A stretch of 46,360 nucleotides of DNA from Flavobacterium sp. (GTDB lineage Bacteria; Bacteroidota; Bacteroidia; Flavobacteriales; Flavobacteriaceae), in contig JASLDM010000112.1 in assembly GCA_030151565.1 (NCBI GenBank), forward strand, positions 1-46,360. Reading direction: 5' to 3'. Shown one piece after another: positions 7,869-16,404 of this stretch. Position 1 is the stretch's first letter. Each line of letters opens with the position of its first letter. Both the position numbers and the translations under genes were made by a program. The notes beneath the pieces were generated by a model that saw only the letters and a program-made list of their open reading frames with translations, was not told where the DNA came from and ran no database searches.

Positions 7869-8258
7869 TTATTGCTCTTTATTAAGTCCTTCTTTATCAA
7901 TAGATATTTTCCACTTACCGTCAATCTTTTTCAAAGTCATTGACTCTTGTTTTCCTTCCTCTCCTTGCGTATAATAAACAGTTGCTTTATCGCCGTCGAT
8001 TTCAGAAGAAACAATTTTCACATCCGCCTTCTTTTCTTTAGATTCTTTAGCAGCCTCGGCTAACATTCCTTCCACCATTCCAAGGATAGTTTGCGTCTGC
8101 GAATCACAAAGTTCTTTAGCTTCTTTTACTTTTCCATCTTGAATTAAACTCAAGAATTCCTTAGTCACTGCTTCAGGATTGTTGTTACTGCAAGATGTCA
8201 TAAATACAGTCATCGAAGCAAATACCAACAAAGTCAATAGGGTTTTAATCTTTCTCAT
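7869..8258 (-). CDS. DUF4878 lipoprotein
   Basis: A 129-residue protein from ATG at 8258; the reading frame continues upstream, but a -7 element lies at 8280-8287, so the longer form is unlikely. It has a lipoprotein signal with lipobox VFMTSC followed by Ser-Asn-Asn. The mature part (EAVTKEFLSLIQDGKVKEA, then a charged strand region ending in KKIDGKWKISID) fits DUF4878, a cystatin/NTF2-like lipoprotein domain of unknown function common in Bacteroidota. First gene of a minus-strand group with the papain-like enzyme and perhaps the SMR exporter. Confidence 0.82.
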   Translation of the reverse strand: MRKIKTLLTLLVFASMTVFMTSCSNNNPEAVTKEFLSLIQDGKVKEAKELCDSQTQTILGMVEGMLAEAAKESKEKKADVKIVSSEIDGDKATVYYTQGEEGKQESMTLKKIDGKWKISIDKEGLNKEQ

Positions 8259-8279
8259 CTTTATTTTTTTTATATTTTT

Positions 8280-8287
8280 CAAAGGTA
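8280..8287 (-). promoter_or_regulatory. -7 element TACCTTTG for the DUF4878 gene
   Basis: The minus strand reads TACCTTTG, matching TAnnTTTG, 21 bp before the ATG at 8258. This supports the shorter protein start. No -33 TTG at the expected spacing. Confidence 0.5.
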
Positions 8288-8420
8288 TTATAATTACTCT
8301 AATTGTTAAATAAATACAAAAATATTTAGCTAAAAATTCCATTCACGATTTGTTACAATATACACGCTTACGAATCCACATATTCCTAAAAAAGACCTTA
8401 AAAGACATCCCTTTTTTTAG

Positions 8421-8428
8421 TATCTTTG
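8421..8428 (+). promoter_or_regulatory. -7 element TATCTTTG upstream of asnS
   Basis: An exact TAnnTTTG match 58 bp before the asnS ATG; a leader of about 50 nt is implied. No clear -33 TTG. Confidence 0.5.
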
Positions 8429-8486
8429 CAGGTATTTTATAACATTTATAAATCGAAATCGTTCATTTTAAACATATAAAGCGACA

Positions 8487-9920
8487 ATGAAACATACCAA
8501 AATTATCGATCTTATCGCAAGCACTAACTTTTTACACGAAGTAAAAGCAAAAGGGTGGGTTCGCACATTTAGAAACAACCAATTCATTGCTTTAAATGAT
8601 GGTTCAACTATAAACAACATTCAATGTGTTGTTGATTTTGAAAAATTCCCTGCAGATTTACTTAAAAAAATTCATACGGGAGCAGCTATTTCAGTCACAG
8701 GAACATTAGTTGAAAGCAAAGGAGCTGGACAAAATGTAGAAATCCAAGTTAATGCTTTGGAGGTATTAGGAGAAGCTAATCCTGATGAATATCCAATTCA
8801 ACCTAAAAGACATTCCTTAGAATTTCTTCGTGAAAATGCGCATTTAAGAATCCGAACAAATGCTTTTGGAGCCATTATGCGTGTACGTAGCGTTCTTTCA
8901 TTTGCCGTTCACAAATACTTTCAAGACCGCGGTTTCGTTTATTTCAACGCACCAATCATAACAGGTTCAGATGCTGAAGGTGCAGGAGAAATGTTTCGCG
9001 TAACTTCTTTACCTTTCGACAATACGCCTAGAAAAGATGACGGTACAGTTGATTTTGGAGAAGATTTCTTTGGAAAGACAACCAACCTTACTGTTTCAGG
9101 ACAATTAGAAGCTGAAACTTATGCAATGGCATTGGGTCAAGTATATACATTTGGTCCTACGTTCCGTGCAGAAAACTCAAATACTTCTAGACACTTAGCG
9201 GAGTTTTGGATGATTGAACCAGAGGTGGCATTCAACAACCTTGATGACAATATGGATTTAGCAGAAGATTTCATCAAATATGTGATCAAATATACCTTGG
9301 AAAAATGTGCTGATGACTTGAAGTTTTTAGAAGAACGTCTAACAAATGAAGAAAAGAATAAACCACAAGCAGAACGCAGTGAAATGCCTTTGCTGGAAAA
9401 ACTTAGCTTTGTTTTAGAAAACAACTTTAAACGCGTGAGCTACACAGAAGCTATTGATATATTAAAAGCTTCTAAACCGAATAAAAACAAAAAATTTAAA
9501 TATTTAATTAACGAATGGGGTGCAGACTTACAAAGCGAGCACGAACGTTTCTTAGTTGAAAAACACTTTAAGTGTCCAGTAATCTTATTTGATTATCCTG
9601 CTGATATCAAAGCATTTTACATGCGTATGAATGAGGATGGAAAAACAGTACGTGCCATGGACATCCTTTTTCCTGGAATTGGAGAAATTGTCGGTGGTTC
9701 GGAACGTGAAGAACGCTACGAAAAACTTGTTGAACGTATGCTAGCAATGGGAGTAGATCAAGAAGAGCTTTGGTGGTATTTAGACACCCGTAAATTCGGA
9801 TCTGCAACACATAGTGGTTTTGGTCTTGGATTTGAACGTTTAGTTCTATTCGTTACAGGAATGACAAACATTCGCGATGTAATTCCTTTCCCTAGAACTC
9901 CACAAAACGCTGAGTTCTAA
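8487..9920 (+). CDS. asnS: Asparaginyl-tRNA synthetase
   Basis: A 477-residue class IIb aminoacyl-tRNA synthetase charging tRNA-Asn. The N-terminal OB-fold anticodon-binding domain (about 1-115, with VKAKGWVRTFRNN) is followed by the catalytic core: FRVTSLPFD insert, NLTVSGQLEAETYAMALG, GPTFRAENSNTSRHLAEFWM (motif 2) and GFGLGFERLVLFVTGM (motif 3). The ending DVIPFPRTPQNAEF is typical of AsnRS. Length is normal. It is followed by an unusually long imperfect inverted repeat, then rpoN. Confidence 0.97.
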   Translation: MKHTKIIDLIASTNFLHEVKAKGWVRTFRNNQFIALNDGSTINNIQCVVDFEKFPADLLKKIHTGAAISVTGTLVESKGAGQNVEIQVNALEVLGEANPDEYPIQPKRHSLEFLRENAHLRIRTNAFGAIMRVRSVLSFAVHKYFQDRGFVYFNAPIITGSDAEGAGEMFRVTSLPFDNTPRKDDGTVDFGEDFFGKTTNLTVSGQLEAETYAMALGQVYTFGPTFRAENSNTSRHLAEFWMIEPEVAFNNLDDNMDLAEDFIKYVIKYTLEKCADDLKFLEERLTNEEKNKPQAERSEMPLLEKLSFVLENNFKRVSYTEAIDILKASKPNKNKKFKYLINEWGADLQSEHERFLVEKHFKCPVILFDYPADIKAFYMRMNEDGKTVRAMDILFPGIGEIVGGSEREERYEKLVERMLAMGVDQEELWWYLDTRKFGSATHSGFGLGFERLVLFVTGMTNIRDVIPFPRTPQNAEF

Positions 9921-9937
9921 ACCTTACAGTATTTTAT

Positions 9938-10009
9938 AAAATTGTTTACTTTGTATGCTATTTTTATTAAATTTGATAAAAAGCAAACGCATACAAAGTA
10001 AGCAATTTT
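9938..10009. terminator. Long nested inverted repeat between asnS and rpoN
   Basis: A 21-bp stem (9938-9958 with 9989-10009, one T-G wobble) closes a 30-base loop. The loop contains a second 7-bp hairpin (TTTTTAT 9961-9967 with ATAAAAA 9976-9982). T-rich sequence follows, so it probably terminates asnS. The large loop and nested structure are unusual for a simple terminator; a regulatory role in the rpoN leader is possible. Confidence 0.6.
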
Positions 10010-10049
10010 TGCTTTTAATAGTATTCACTATATTTTTAGTTTTCAAACA

Positions 10050-11507
10050 ATGCTTAAACAGAATCTACAGCTTAAACTTTCACAGAAACTTTCACCTCAA
10101 CAAATCCAATTGATGAAATTGATTCAATTGCCTACGCTTGCATTTGAACAAAGACTGAAAGAAGAATTGATTGAAAACCCGGCTCTAGAAACTGGAAAAG
10201 AAGATAATAATGATCTAGAAGACTTTTCAAATGACGATAATTATGACGATTACGACAACGAGCATATTGAAACAGAAGATATTAATATAGATGAATATTT
10301 AAGTGATGACGAAACGCCTGATTACAAACTACAGGCCAACAACTACAGTCGTGATGACGATGATTACGAAGCTCCAATTATTGCCTCTGTAAGTTTTCAT
10401 CAAGATTTAATAAATCAATTAAACACCTTTATCCTTGAAGATCAAGAGCGCAACATTGCAGAGTTTCTTGTAGGCAGCATTGATGACATTGGATACATAC
10501 GCAGAGAAACTCAAGACATTGTAGATGACTTAGCGTTTACACAAGGCGTTTATACTGATGAAAAAACAGTAGAGGAAGTCTTAGAAATCATTCATCAACT
10601 TGAGCCTGCTGGAGTTGGGGCTCGAGACTTACAAGAGTGTTTATTACTACAGTTACGTCATAAAACTCCAACAGAATCGATTTCATTTGCAATTGACATT
10701 ATTGAAAATCAATTTGATGCCTTTACAAAAAAACATTACGATAAATTATTGCAAAAATACGGGGTTTCAAAAGATCAATTACGCAAAGCAATTGACGAAA
10801 TCGAACGCCTAAACCCGAAACCTGGTGGTGCTTACTCTGGAAGCAACAAAATGGTAGAGCATGTTATTCCTGATTTTTCAATTAAAATTGTAGATGGTGA
10901 ATTAGAATTAAGTCTAAATGGTCGTAATGCCCCTGAATTGCACATTTCTAAGGATTATCAAGAAATGCTTCAGACTTATAAAGACACTGCAAAAGCATCA
11001 AATTCACAAAAAGATGCCGTACAGTTTATCAAACAAAAACTAGATGGTGCAAAATGGTTTATTGATGCTATTAAACAGCGTCAAGAAACACTTTATGTAA
11101 CAATGAGCTGCATTATGGAGTATCAAAAAGAATACTTCTTAACAGGCGACGAAACCAAGTTAAAACCAATGATTCTAAAAGATATCGCTGATGTTGTTGG
11201 ACTAGATATCTCAACCGTTTCGAGAGTTGCAAACAGTAAATATGTTGAAACTCCGTACGGCACAAAGCTAATTAAAGCCTTCTTTTCAGAAGCAATGATA
11301 AATGATCAAGGAGAAGAGGTTTCGACAATTGAAATCAAAAAAATATTAGAAAACATTGTTCGAGATGAAGACAAGAAAAAACCATATCCCGACGATAAGC
11401 TCGCAGAGTTATTAAAAGAAAAAGGCTATCCTATTGCGAGAAGAACCGTAGCTAAATATAGAGAACAGCTCGACATACCAGTAGCAAGAATGCGCAAGAA
11501 AATTTAA
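10050..11507 (+). CDS. rpoN: RNA polymerase sigma-54 factor
   Basis: A 485-residue RpoN. Region I is the glutamine/leucine-rich N terminus (KLSPQQIQLMKLIQLPTLAF), region II is an acidic linker (about 50-110, rich in Asp/Glu), the core-binding domain includes LEPAGVGARDLQECLLLQL, the helix-turn-helix region contains DISTVSRVANSKYVETPYG, and the C-terminal RpoN box is ARRTVAKYREQ. Sigma-54 recognises -24/-12 promoters and needs enhancer-binding ATPases; none is encoded in this window. The gene is followed after 8 bp by a PAP2-like membrane protein. Confidence 0.97.
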   Translation: MLKQNLQLKLSQKLSPQQIQLMKLIQLPTLAFEQRLKEELIENPALETGKEDNNDLEDFSNDDNYDDYDNEHIETEDINIDEYLSDDETPDYKLQANNYSRDDDDYEAPIIASVSFHQDLINQLNTFILEDQERNIAEFLVGSIDDIGYIRRETQDIVDDLAFTQGVYTDEKTVEEVLEIIHQLEPAGVGARDLQECLLLQLRHKTPTESISFAIDIIENQFDAFTKKHYDKLLQKYGVSKDQLRKAIDEIERLNPKPGGAYSGSNKMVEHVIPDFSIKIVDGELELSLNGRNAPELHISKDYQEMLQTYKDTAKASNSQKDAVQFIKQKLDGAKWFIDAIKQRQETLYVTMSCIMEYQKEYFLTGDETKLKPMILKDIADVVGLDISTVSRVANSKYVETPYGTKLIKAFFSEAMINDQGEEVSTIEIKKILENIVRDEDKKKPYPDDKLAELLKEKGYPIARRTVAKYREQLDIPVARMRKKI

Positions 11508-11515
11508 TTAGTATA

Positions 11516-12127
11516 ATGAAAAAAGCCATCCCTTTTTTCTCGTATCTCTTTCACCCGATTATTATTCCTATAATAACGATTATGATGTATTTTTTAAATA
11601 CTCATCAATTCTATCAACCTATAGAAATACTAATTACATTTGGACAAGTAGCAATTACTACCTTTTTCTTACCGATTACAATATACTACCTCTTAAAGTC
11701 GATGCGTTTACTGCGTTCTTCTATAATGGTCAATCAATTAAGCGAACGCTTATTGCCTTTTAGCATTAATATCATTCTGCTAATTTTACTGAAAGATTAT
11801 GTTTTATTAGAAAATAATATTTACGAATATAAAATCTATCTTTGGGGATGTATTTACACATATATCATTTTACTACTCAGTTTGCTTTATAATAAGAAAT
11901 ATAGTGTTCACACAGCTTTACTATCTGGCAGTTTAGTGTTTTACACTTTACTTTCACTGCATTTATTTCTCCCAAACATTATTGGAATTATCGTATTACT
12001 GCTTGCTTTAGGCTTCACAGCAAGCTCAAGACTATACTTAAAAGCACACTCTTCAACCGAGATTATTATGGGCTTTTTGATTGGAGTAATACCTCAACTC
12101 TTCTTCTGGAAACTTACACTTCTATAA
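11516..12127 (+). CDS. PAP2-related integral membrane protein
   Basis: A 203-residue, strongly hydrophobic protein with about five or six membrane segments. The end has SSRLYLKAHSSTEIIMGFLIG (near 170-190), resembling the second half of a PAP2 phosphatase signature (an arginine, then AH, then S/T-x-E-x-x-G). The typical N-terminal KxxxxxxRP motif is not visible, so catalysis is uncertain. It starts 8 bp after rpoN, suggesting cotranscription. Its end overlaps the convergent PorT-like gene by 6 bp. Possible role in lipid-phosphate metabolism; otherwise unknown. Confidence 0.7.
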   Translation: MKKAIPFFSYLFHPIIIPIITIMMYFLNTHQFYQPIEILITFGQVAITTFFLPITIYYLLKSMRLLRSSIMVNQLSERLLPFSINIILLILLKDYVLLENNIYEYKIYLWGCIYTYIILLLSLLYNKKYSVHTALLSGSLVFYTLLSLHLFLPNIIGIIVLLLALGFTASSRLYLKAHSSTEIIMGFLIGVIPQLFFWKLTLL

Positions 12128-12826
12128 AATATAAAAAATTAGTCCTGCATTAAAATATCGTAACTTATTGGTATCATTCTCAAATAAGTTTTGTTTATAA
12201 ATCGAATTCAATCCATAGGATAGATATACATTCCAAGTATTGAAACCAGCAGATAAATACATACTGTAAGTCCATTTATTAAACACAGAATTGTCGTTTA
12301 ACGTATAAGTCCCATAATCTTCAGAGCTTGTTTTTAGTTTATTCGAAATTAAATAACTTGCTTTAAACCCTAAATATACTCTCCAAAACTTATGACTTTC
12401 TGGAGTCGAAGTACGCCATCTTAACTCTATTGGAATATCAAAATAATGCAAATGCTGAGCGTTACGCTTATAACTCCCCAAGATTGCGAATTCACCAGGC
12501 CGATCATTTAAAGCCACCAAGTTATTATGTAATATAAAATAAGAATACCCTACTCCGGGTGCTACAGCCAGTGTACGCTTTTTATTTACAGGAAAATCGC
12601 GTAGAAACCCCAAATGAAGACCCTGTGAAAAAGTTCTAGGAGAAAAACCAGCAGGTTTTTCTTGAAGCATTGAGTGCGTGATTGCTGCATAAAATTGATC
12701 CTCTCGATACTTTAAATCGTACACTCGTATTGAATCACGTCTTTCTAATTCATTCAAGCTAAGATCCTGAGCTAAGATAAAACTAGAAACAAAAAGAGTC
12801 AAAATACACATTAATTTTCTCAACAT
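12122..12826 (-). CDS. Outer-membrane beta-barrel protein, PorT-like family
   Basis: A 234-residue secreted protein with signal peptide MLRKLMCILTLFVSSFILAQ. The mature part has alternating beta-strand patterns (LAVAPGVGYSYFIL, HYFDIPIELRWR, WRVYLGFKASYLIS, NAGLIFYIL) ending in a C-terminal aromatic/hydrophobic strand typical of small outer-membrane barrels. It resembles the PorT family; whether it is the true type IX secretion PorT/SprT or a paralogue cannot be decided from sequence reading. The ubiE gene I associate with sprT in related genomes is absent here, which slightly favours a paralogue. It follows the DUF3078 gene by 30 bp. Confidence 0.72.
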   Translation of the reverse strand: MLRKLMCILTLFVSSFILAQDLSLNELERRDSIRVYDLKYREDQFYAAITHSMLQEKPAGFSPRTFSQGLHLGFLRDFPVNKKRTLAVAPGVGYSYFILHNNLVALNDRPGEFAILGSYKRNAQHLHYFDIPIELRWRTSTPESHKFWRVYLGFKASYLISNKLKTSSEDYGTYTLNDNSVFNKWTYSMYLSAGFNTWNVYLSYGLNSIYKQNLFENDTNKLRYFNAGLIFYIL

Positions 12827-12856
12827 AATCTTTTATTGTTTTTAAGAATATAATTT

Positions 12857-14104
12857 CTAAAAAGAATAGGACAACCCTACACCTAAAAGCTGTTTAAACT
12901 GTACACGTGGTCCTTCGATAATTTGAGTACCATCTACTTCACGTTTATTTTTTATATCATCATCATAAATTAAATGAAAACCAATATTTGCTTTCACATA
13001 ATCATTTACCTTCATATCTAATTTTAGTTGCCACTCAATATCGATATTTCCAAACCTATGAGCATAATCAGTATAAAGAGATAACTTATGTTCTAATTTG
13101 ATGTTTTTATAAATTTCTTTTTTCCATTCATTACTGATCAAAATACCAAACTCATTTTTTGATTTTTTACCTTTACGAAGCAAATTCCCATACACATCAT
13201 ATATGGCTCCTTCTACACCAAAAGCACCTTGATTGGAAAGTGTTTCATCCAAAACAAAAGTGGACTTAAGTGTTAATGGAGCTACATAAAACTTCATAGC
13301 TGAAATTGGCTCAGAATATTCCGCTCCGACCCCTAAAAACAAATAAGCAGGTGCCATCCACTTGGAAATAGGTTGATCAATATTAGGATATGAGAAACCA
13401 TCGGTAAATTGAGTCTTAAAACTCATTTTCGTAGTATAATACCAATCCGATAAAGGTCCAGACTTATATCCAAAAGTTGAATTCAAATCCAAAACATCAT
13501 CTGTTTTTCTAGTCTCCCTATCTTTTTGTTTATTTAATCCATAACGAATAGATAAATTCGTATCCCAAACCAACCTACCTTTTATATATTTACGTCCTAA
13601 ATCAGTCTTTAAAAGCCCTGAGATTGAATTATCTCCTCCAGCGCTCCAATTAACAAATGAGATTTGATTAACATCTAATCCAAATTTATTCTCTTTCTCC
13701 CAATATCCAATAATAGTATCGTTTACAGGTATAAATTTTAGATTTATCTCTCCTGGGACATAATTAGCCACAATGGGGGCTAATTTAGGTTTTTTACGTT
13801 CTACAAAGATTTCCGGCTTAAAGTAAGGCACGGCATTACCTCCATCATACATTACGGCAATTCGAGTACGATTTGATGAAATGGTATTGTTCTTTAACGG
13901 TAAAAATCCCATCAATGGATTAAATGGATTTTCTTGAATAGAAGCTTTTTTAGAGATTTCCTTATCAGCAACTCTAAAAAGAACCGTGTCTTTTTTAACC
14001 TCAGGTATTTCTAGCTCTTGTGCAGATACAGCTCCACCAAAAAAAAACATAACACCCAAGCTCAATGTAATTATAAACTTAACTATCTTATCTCTAAATT
14101 TCAT
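12857..14104 (-). CDS. DUF3078 domain-containing outer-membrane protein
   Basis: A 415-residue protein with a signal peptide cleaved near VSAQELEIP. The middle and C-terminal portions carry DUF3078 features: WSAGGDNSISGLLK, then DVLDLNSTFGYKSG, TQFTDGFSYPN, MKFYVAPLTLKSTFVLDETLSNQGAFGVE and a final strand FKQLLGVGLSYSF. This pattern predicts a beta barrel in the outer membrane. Function is unknown; the family is restricted to Bacteroidota. Its ATG directly abuts the dxs stop codon, so translation is probably coupled to dxs. Confidence 0.88.
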   Translation of the reverse strand: MKFRDKIVKFIITLSLGVMFFFGGAVSAQELEIPEVKKDTVLFRVADKEISKKASIQENPFNPLMGFLPLKNNTISSNRTRIAVMYDGGNAVPYFKPEIFVERKKPKLAPIVANYVPGEINLKFIPVNDTIIGYWEKENKFGLDVNQISFVNWSAGGDNSISGLLKTDLGRKYIKGRLVWDTNLSIRYGLNKQKDRETRKTDDVLDLNSTFGYKSGPLSDWYYTTKMSFKTQFTDGFSYPNIDQPISKWMAPAYLFLGVGAEYSEPISAMKFYVAPLTLKSTFVLDETLSNQGAFGVEGAIYDVYGNLLRKGKKSKNEFGILISNEWKKEIYKNIKLEHKLSLYTDYAHRFGNIDIEWQLKLDMKVNDYVKANIGFHLIYDDDIKNKREVDGTQIIEGPRVQFKQLLGVGLSYSF

Positions 14105-15865
14105 TTACTTACTTATAATATTCACTAAAGTTGATACATCTATACCGCAAAACTCTTGTTGTTCTAAAACAGTAGCTTGCTCTATGAAATCATCAGACAC
14201 TCCTAAAATCTCTACTGTTATATCTGGATAATTTGCAGCTACAAAAACAGCAACTGAACTTCCAAAGCCCCCTTTAACAGTTCCATCTTCTACAGTTACA
14301 ATTTTTGAATAAGATCGACAAATTTCATGTAAAACTTCTTCATTTATAGGTTTTATAGACAAAAAGTGATAATGGCTCCAATCAGTATTTTCTACATATC
14401 TAAAAGCATCAATCACATTATTCCCGATAGTTCCCGTTGATAAAAAGGCAAATTTACCCCCTTTTCTGAGTTGCTTAACTTCCTGTATATTAATTTTTTG
14501 AAAACTTTTTTGCCAGTCACTTAAAACACCTCTTCCGCGGGGATACCGAATAGCAATAGGTTTTTCTAATCCTAACTGCACAGTATAAAGTAAATTACGT
14601 AATTCCAATTCATTTAAAGGCGCTACAATTGTAATATTAGGAATACAATTTAAGTATGCAATATCATATACTCCTTGATGCGTAGCTCCGTCCTCTCCTA
14701 CCAACCCAGCCCGATCCAAACAAAAAACTATTGGCAACTGCTGAAGCGCTACATCATGAATCACTTGATCGTAGGCACGCTGTAAAAAAGTAGAATAGAT
14801 TGCAACAAAAGGCAGCAACCCCTGTGTAGCCATTCCCGCAGCTAAAGTAACTGCATGCTGTTCTGCAATACCTACATCAAAACCTCTATTTGGAAAAGCA
14901 TCCATAAGATACTTCATCGAACTCCCAGTTGGCATAGCAGCAGTAATACCTATAATATTTTCATTTTGTTCTGCTAGTTCAACTAAAGTAAATCCGAAAA
15001 CATCTTGATATTTAGTAGGTAACCCTTTATCATCATTAGGAACTAACTCTCCCGTATTTTTGTCAAACTTACCTGGCGCATGATACACTACTTGATTCTC
15101 CTCAGCCTGCTTAAGCCCTTTTCCTTTTGTAGTAATTAAATGTAAAAACTTAGGGCCTTTTATCTCCTTTAAACGTTTTAATTCTCGAATTACTTTAGGT
15201 AAATCATGTCCATCAATTGGCCCTGAATAATCGAAATGTAGTGACTTAATCATATTATTCTCTCGATGATTTTCGCCAGTTTTAACGGAAGTCAAATAAT
15301 CTTTCAAAGCACCAACACTAGGATCTATCCCAATAGCGTTATCATTTAAAATCACCAATAAATTAGCGTCAGTAACCCCCGCATGATTCAAGCCCTCAAA
15401 AGCCATTCCTGAAGCTATAGAAGCATCACCTACAATGGCAACATGTTGTTTGTCAAAATCACCCTTCAACTGAGAAGCAAGTGCCATTCCTAATGCAGCC
15501 GAAATAGCCGTAGAAGAATGCCCAACCCCAAATGTATCATAGATACTCTCATCACGCTTAGGAAATCCACTTATCCCTCCTTTTCTTCTGTTTGTTTCAA
15601 AAACGTTACGTCGACCTGTTAAGATTTTATGCCCATATGCCTGATGTCCAACATCCCAAACCAATACATCCTCAGGTGTATTAAAAACATAATGCAATGC
15701 AATAGTTAACTCAACAACTCCTAAGCTCGCACCTAGGTGTCCTTCTTTTACCGAAACAATATCAATGATAAATTGACGCAGTTCTGCAGCTAGTTGCGGC
15801 AAATCGCGTTCCGAAAGCAGTCTTAAATCTGCTGGATTCTCTATTTTAGATAACAATTTTGACAT
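14105..15865 (-). CDS. dxs: 1-deoxy-D-xylulose-5-phosphate synthase
   Basis: A 586-residue thiamine-diphosphate enzyme condensing pyruvate and glyceraldehyde-3-phosphate, the first step of the MEP isoprenoid pathway. Motifs: VWDVGHQAYGHKILTGR, the ThDP-binding GDASIASGMAFEGLNHAG...LNDN block, the Pyr-domain FDVGIAEQHAVTLAAGMA, and DRAGLVGEDGATHQGVYDIAYL. It is slightly shorter than the usual 620 residues, mainly at the N terminus and inter-domain linker, with all core motifs intact. It leads the minus-strand unit dxs-DUF3078-PorT-like and diverges from tadA. Confidence 0.97.
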   Translation of the reverse strand: MSKLLSKIENPADLRLLSERDLPQLAAELRQFIIDIVSVKEGHLGASLGVVELTIALHYVFNTPEDVLVWDVGHQAYGHKILTGRRNVFETNRRKGGISGFPKRDESIYDTFGVGHSSTAISAALGMALASQLKGDFDKQHVAIVGDASIASGMAFEGLNHAGVTDANLLVILNDNAIGIDPSVGALKDYLTSVKTGENHRENNMIKSLHFDYSGPIDGHDLPKVIRELKRLKEIKGPKFLHLITTKGKGLKQAEENQVVYHAPGKFDKNTGELVPNDDKGLPTKYQDVFGFTLVELAEQNENIIGITAAMPTGSSMKYLMDAFPNRGFDVGIAEQHAVTLAAGMATQGLLPFVAIYSTFLQRAYDQVIHDVALQQLPIVFCLDRAGLVGEDGATHQGVYDIAYLNCIPNITIVAPLNELELRNLLYTVQLGLEKPIAIRYPRGRGVLSDWQKSFQKINIQEVKQLRKGGKFAFLSTGTIGNNVIDAFRYVENTDWSHYHFLSIKPINEEVLHEICRSYSKIVTVEDGTVKGGFGSSVAVFVAANYPDITVEILGVSDDFIEQATVLEQQEFCGIDVSTLVNIISK

Positions 15866-15879
15866 TCTTTTGAATAAAT

Positions 15880-15905
15880 AAAAACAAAATTACGATTTTG
15901 TTTTT
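15880..15905. promoter_or_regulatory. 11-bp palindrome with 4-base centre between dxs and tadA, overlapping a -7 element
   Basis: AAAAACAAAAT (15880-15890) and ATTTTGTTTTT (15895-15905) flank TACG. The minus strand within it reads TAATTTTG (15885-15892), matching the -7 consensus for dxs. The symmetry may reflect a shared promoter or operator for the divergent genes. Confidence 0.4.
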
Positions 15906-15939
15906 ACTTTTGACTTCTCAATCCTATTTAAGCGTATAA

Positions 15940-16380
15940 ATGACCGAAATTTTCACAGACGAGTATTTTATGGAACTCGCACTAAAAGAAGCGCAACAAG
16001 CCTTTGATAAGAATGAGATCCCAGTAGGCGCTATTGTAGTTGCTAACAATCAAATTATTGCTAAAAGCCACAACCTAACCGAACTACTTTGTGACGTAAC
16101 AGCTCACGCTGAAATGCAAGCTATATCATCTGCTGCAAATTTCATCGGAGGTAAGTACCTAAAAAACTGCACTTTATTTGTAACTTTAGAACCATGTCAA
16201 ATGTGCGCTGGCGCCTTATATTGGAGTCAAATCACTAAAGTTGTCTATGGCGCAACCGATGCAAAAAGAGGTTACAACGCCTTAGGTGCTCATTTGCACC
16301 CTAAAACAATGGTTAAAAAAGGAGTTTTAGAAGCTCGATGTAGTGCATTAATGAAAACCTTCTTTGAGAAGAAACGATAA
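15940..16380 (+). CDS. tadA: tRNA-specific adenosine deaminase
   Basis: A 146-residue cytidine-deaminase-fold enzyme converting A34 to inosine in tRNA-Arg(ACG). The zinc site is complete: HAE (His56, catalytic Glu58) and PCQMC (Cys86, Cys89). EIPVGAIVV near the N terminus is typical. The short length and end (TFFEKKR) match bacterial TadA rather than guanine deaminases. It is followed by the A2M gene after 24 bp. Confidence 0.93.
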   Translation: MTEIFTDEYFMELALKEAQQAFDKNEIPVGAIVVANNQIIAKSHNLTELLCDVTAHAEMQAISSAANFIGGKYLKNCTLFVTLEPCQMCAGALYWSQITKVVYGATDAKRGYNALGAHLHPKTMVKKGVLEARCSALMKTFFEKKR

Positions 16381-16404
16381 AAATTACTCTAAAAATTTCA
16401 CGCT

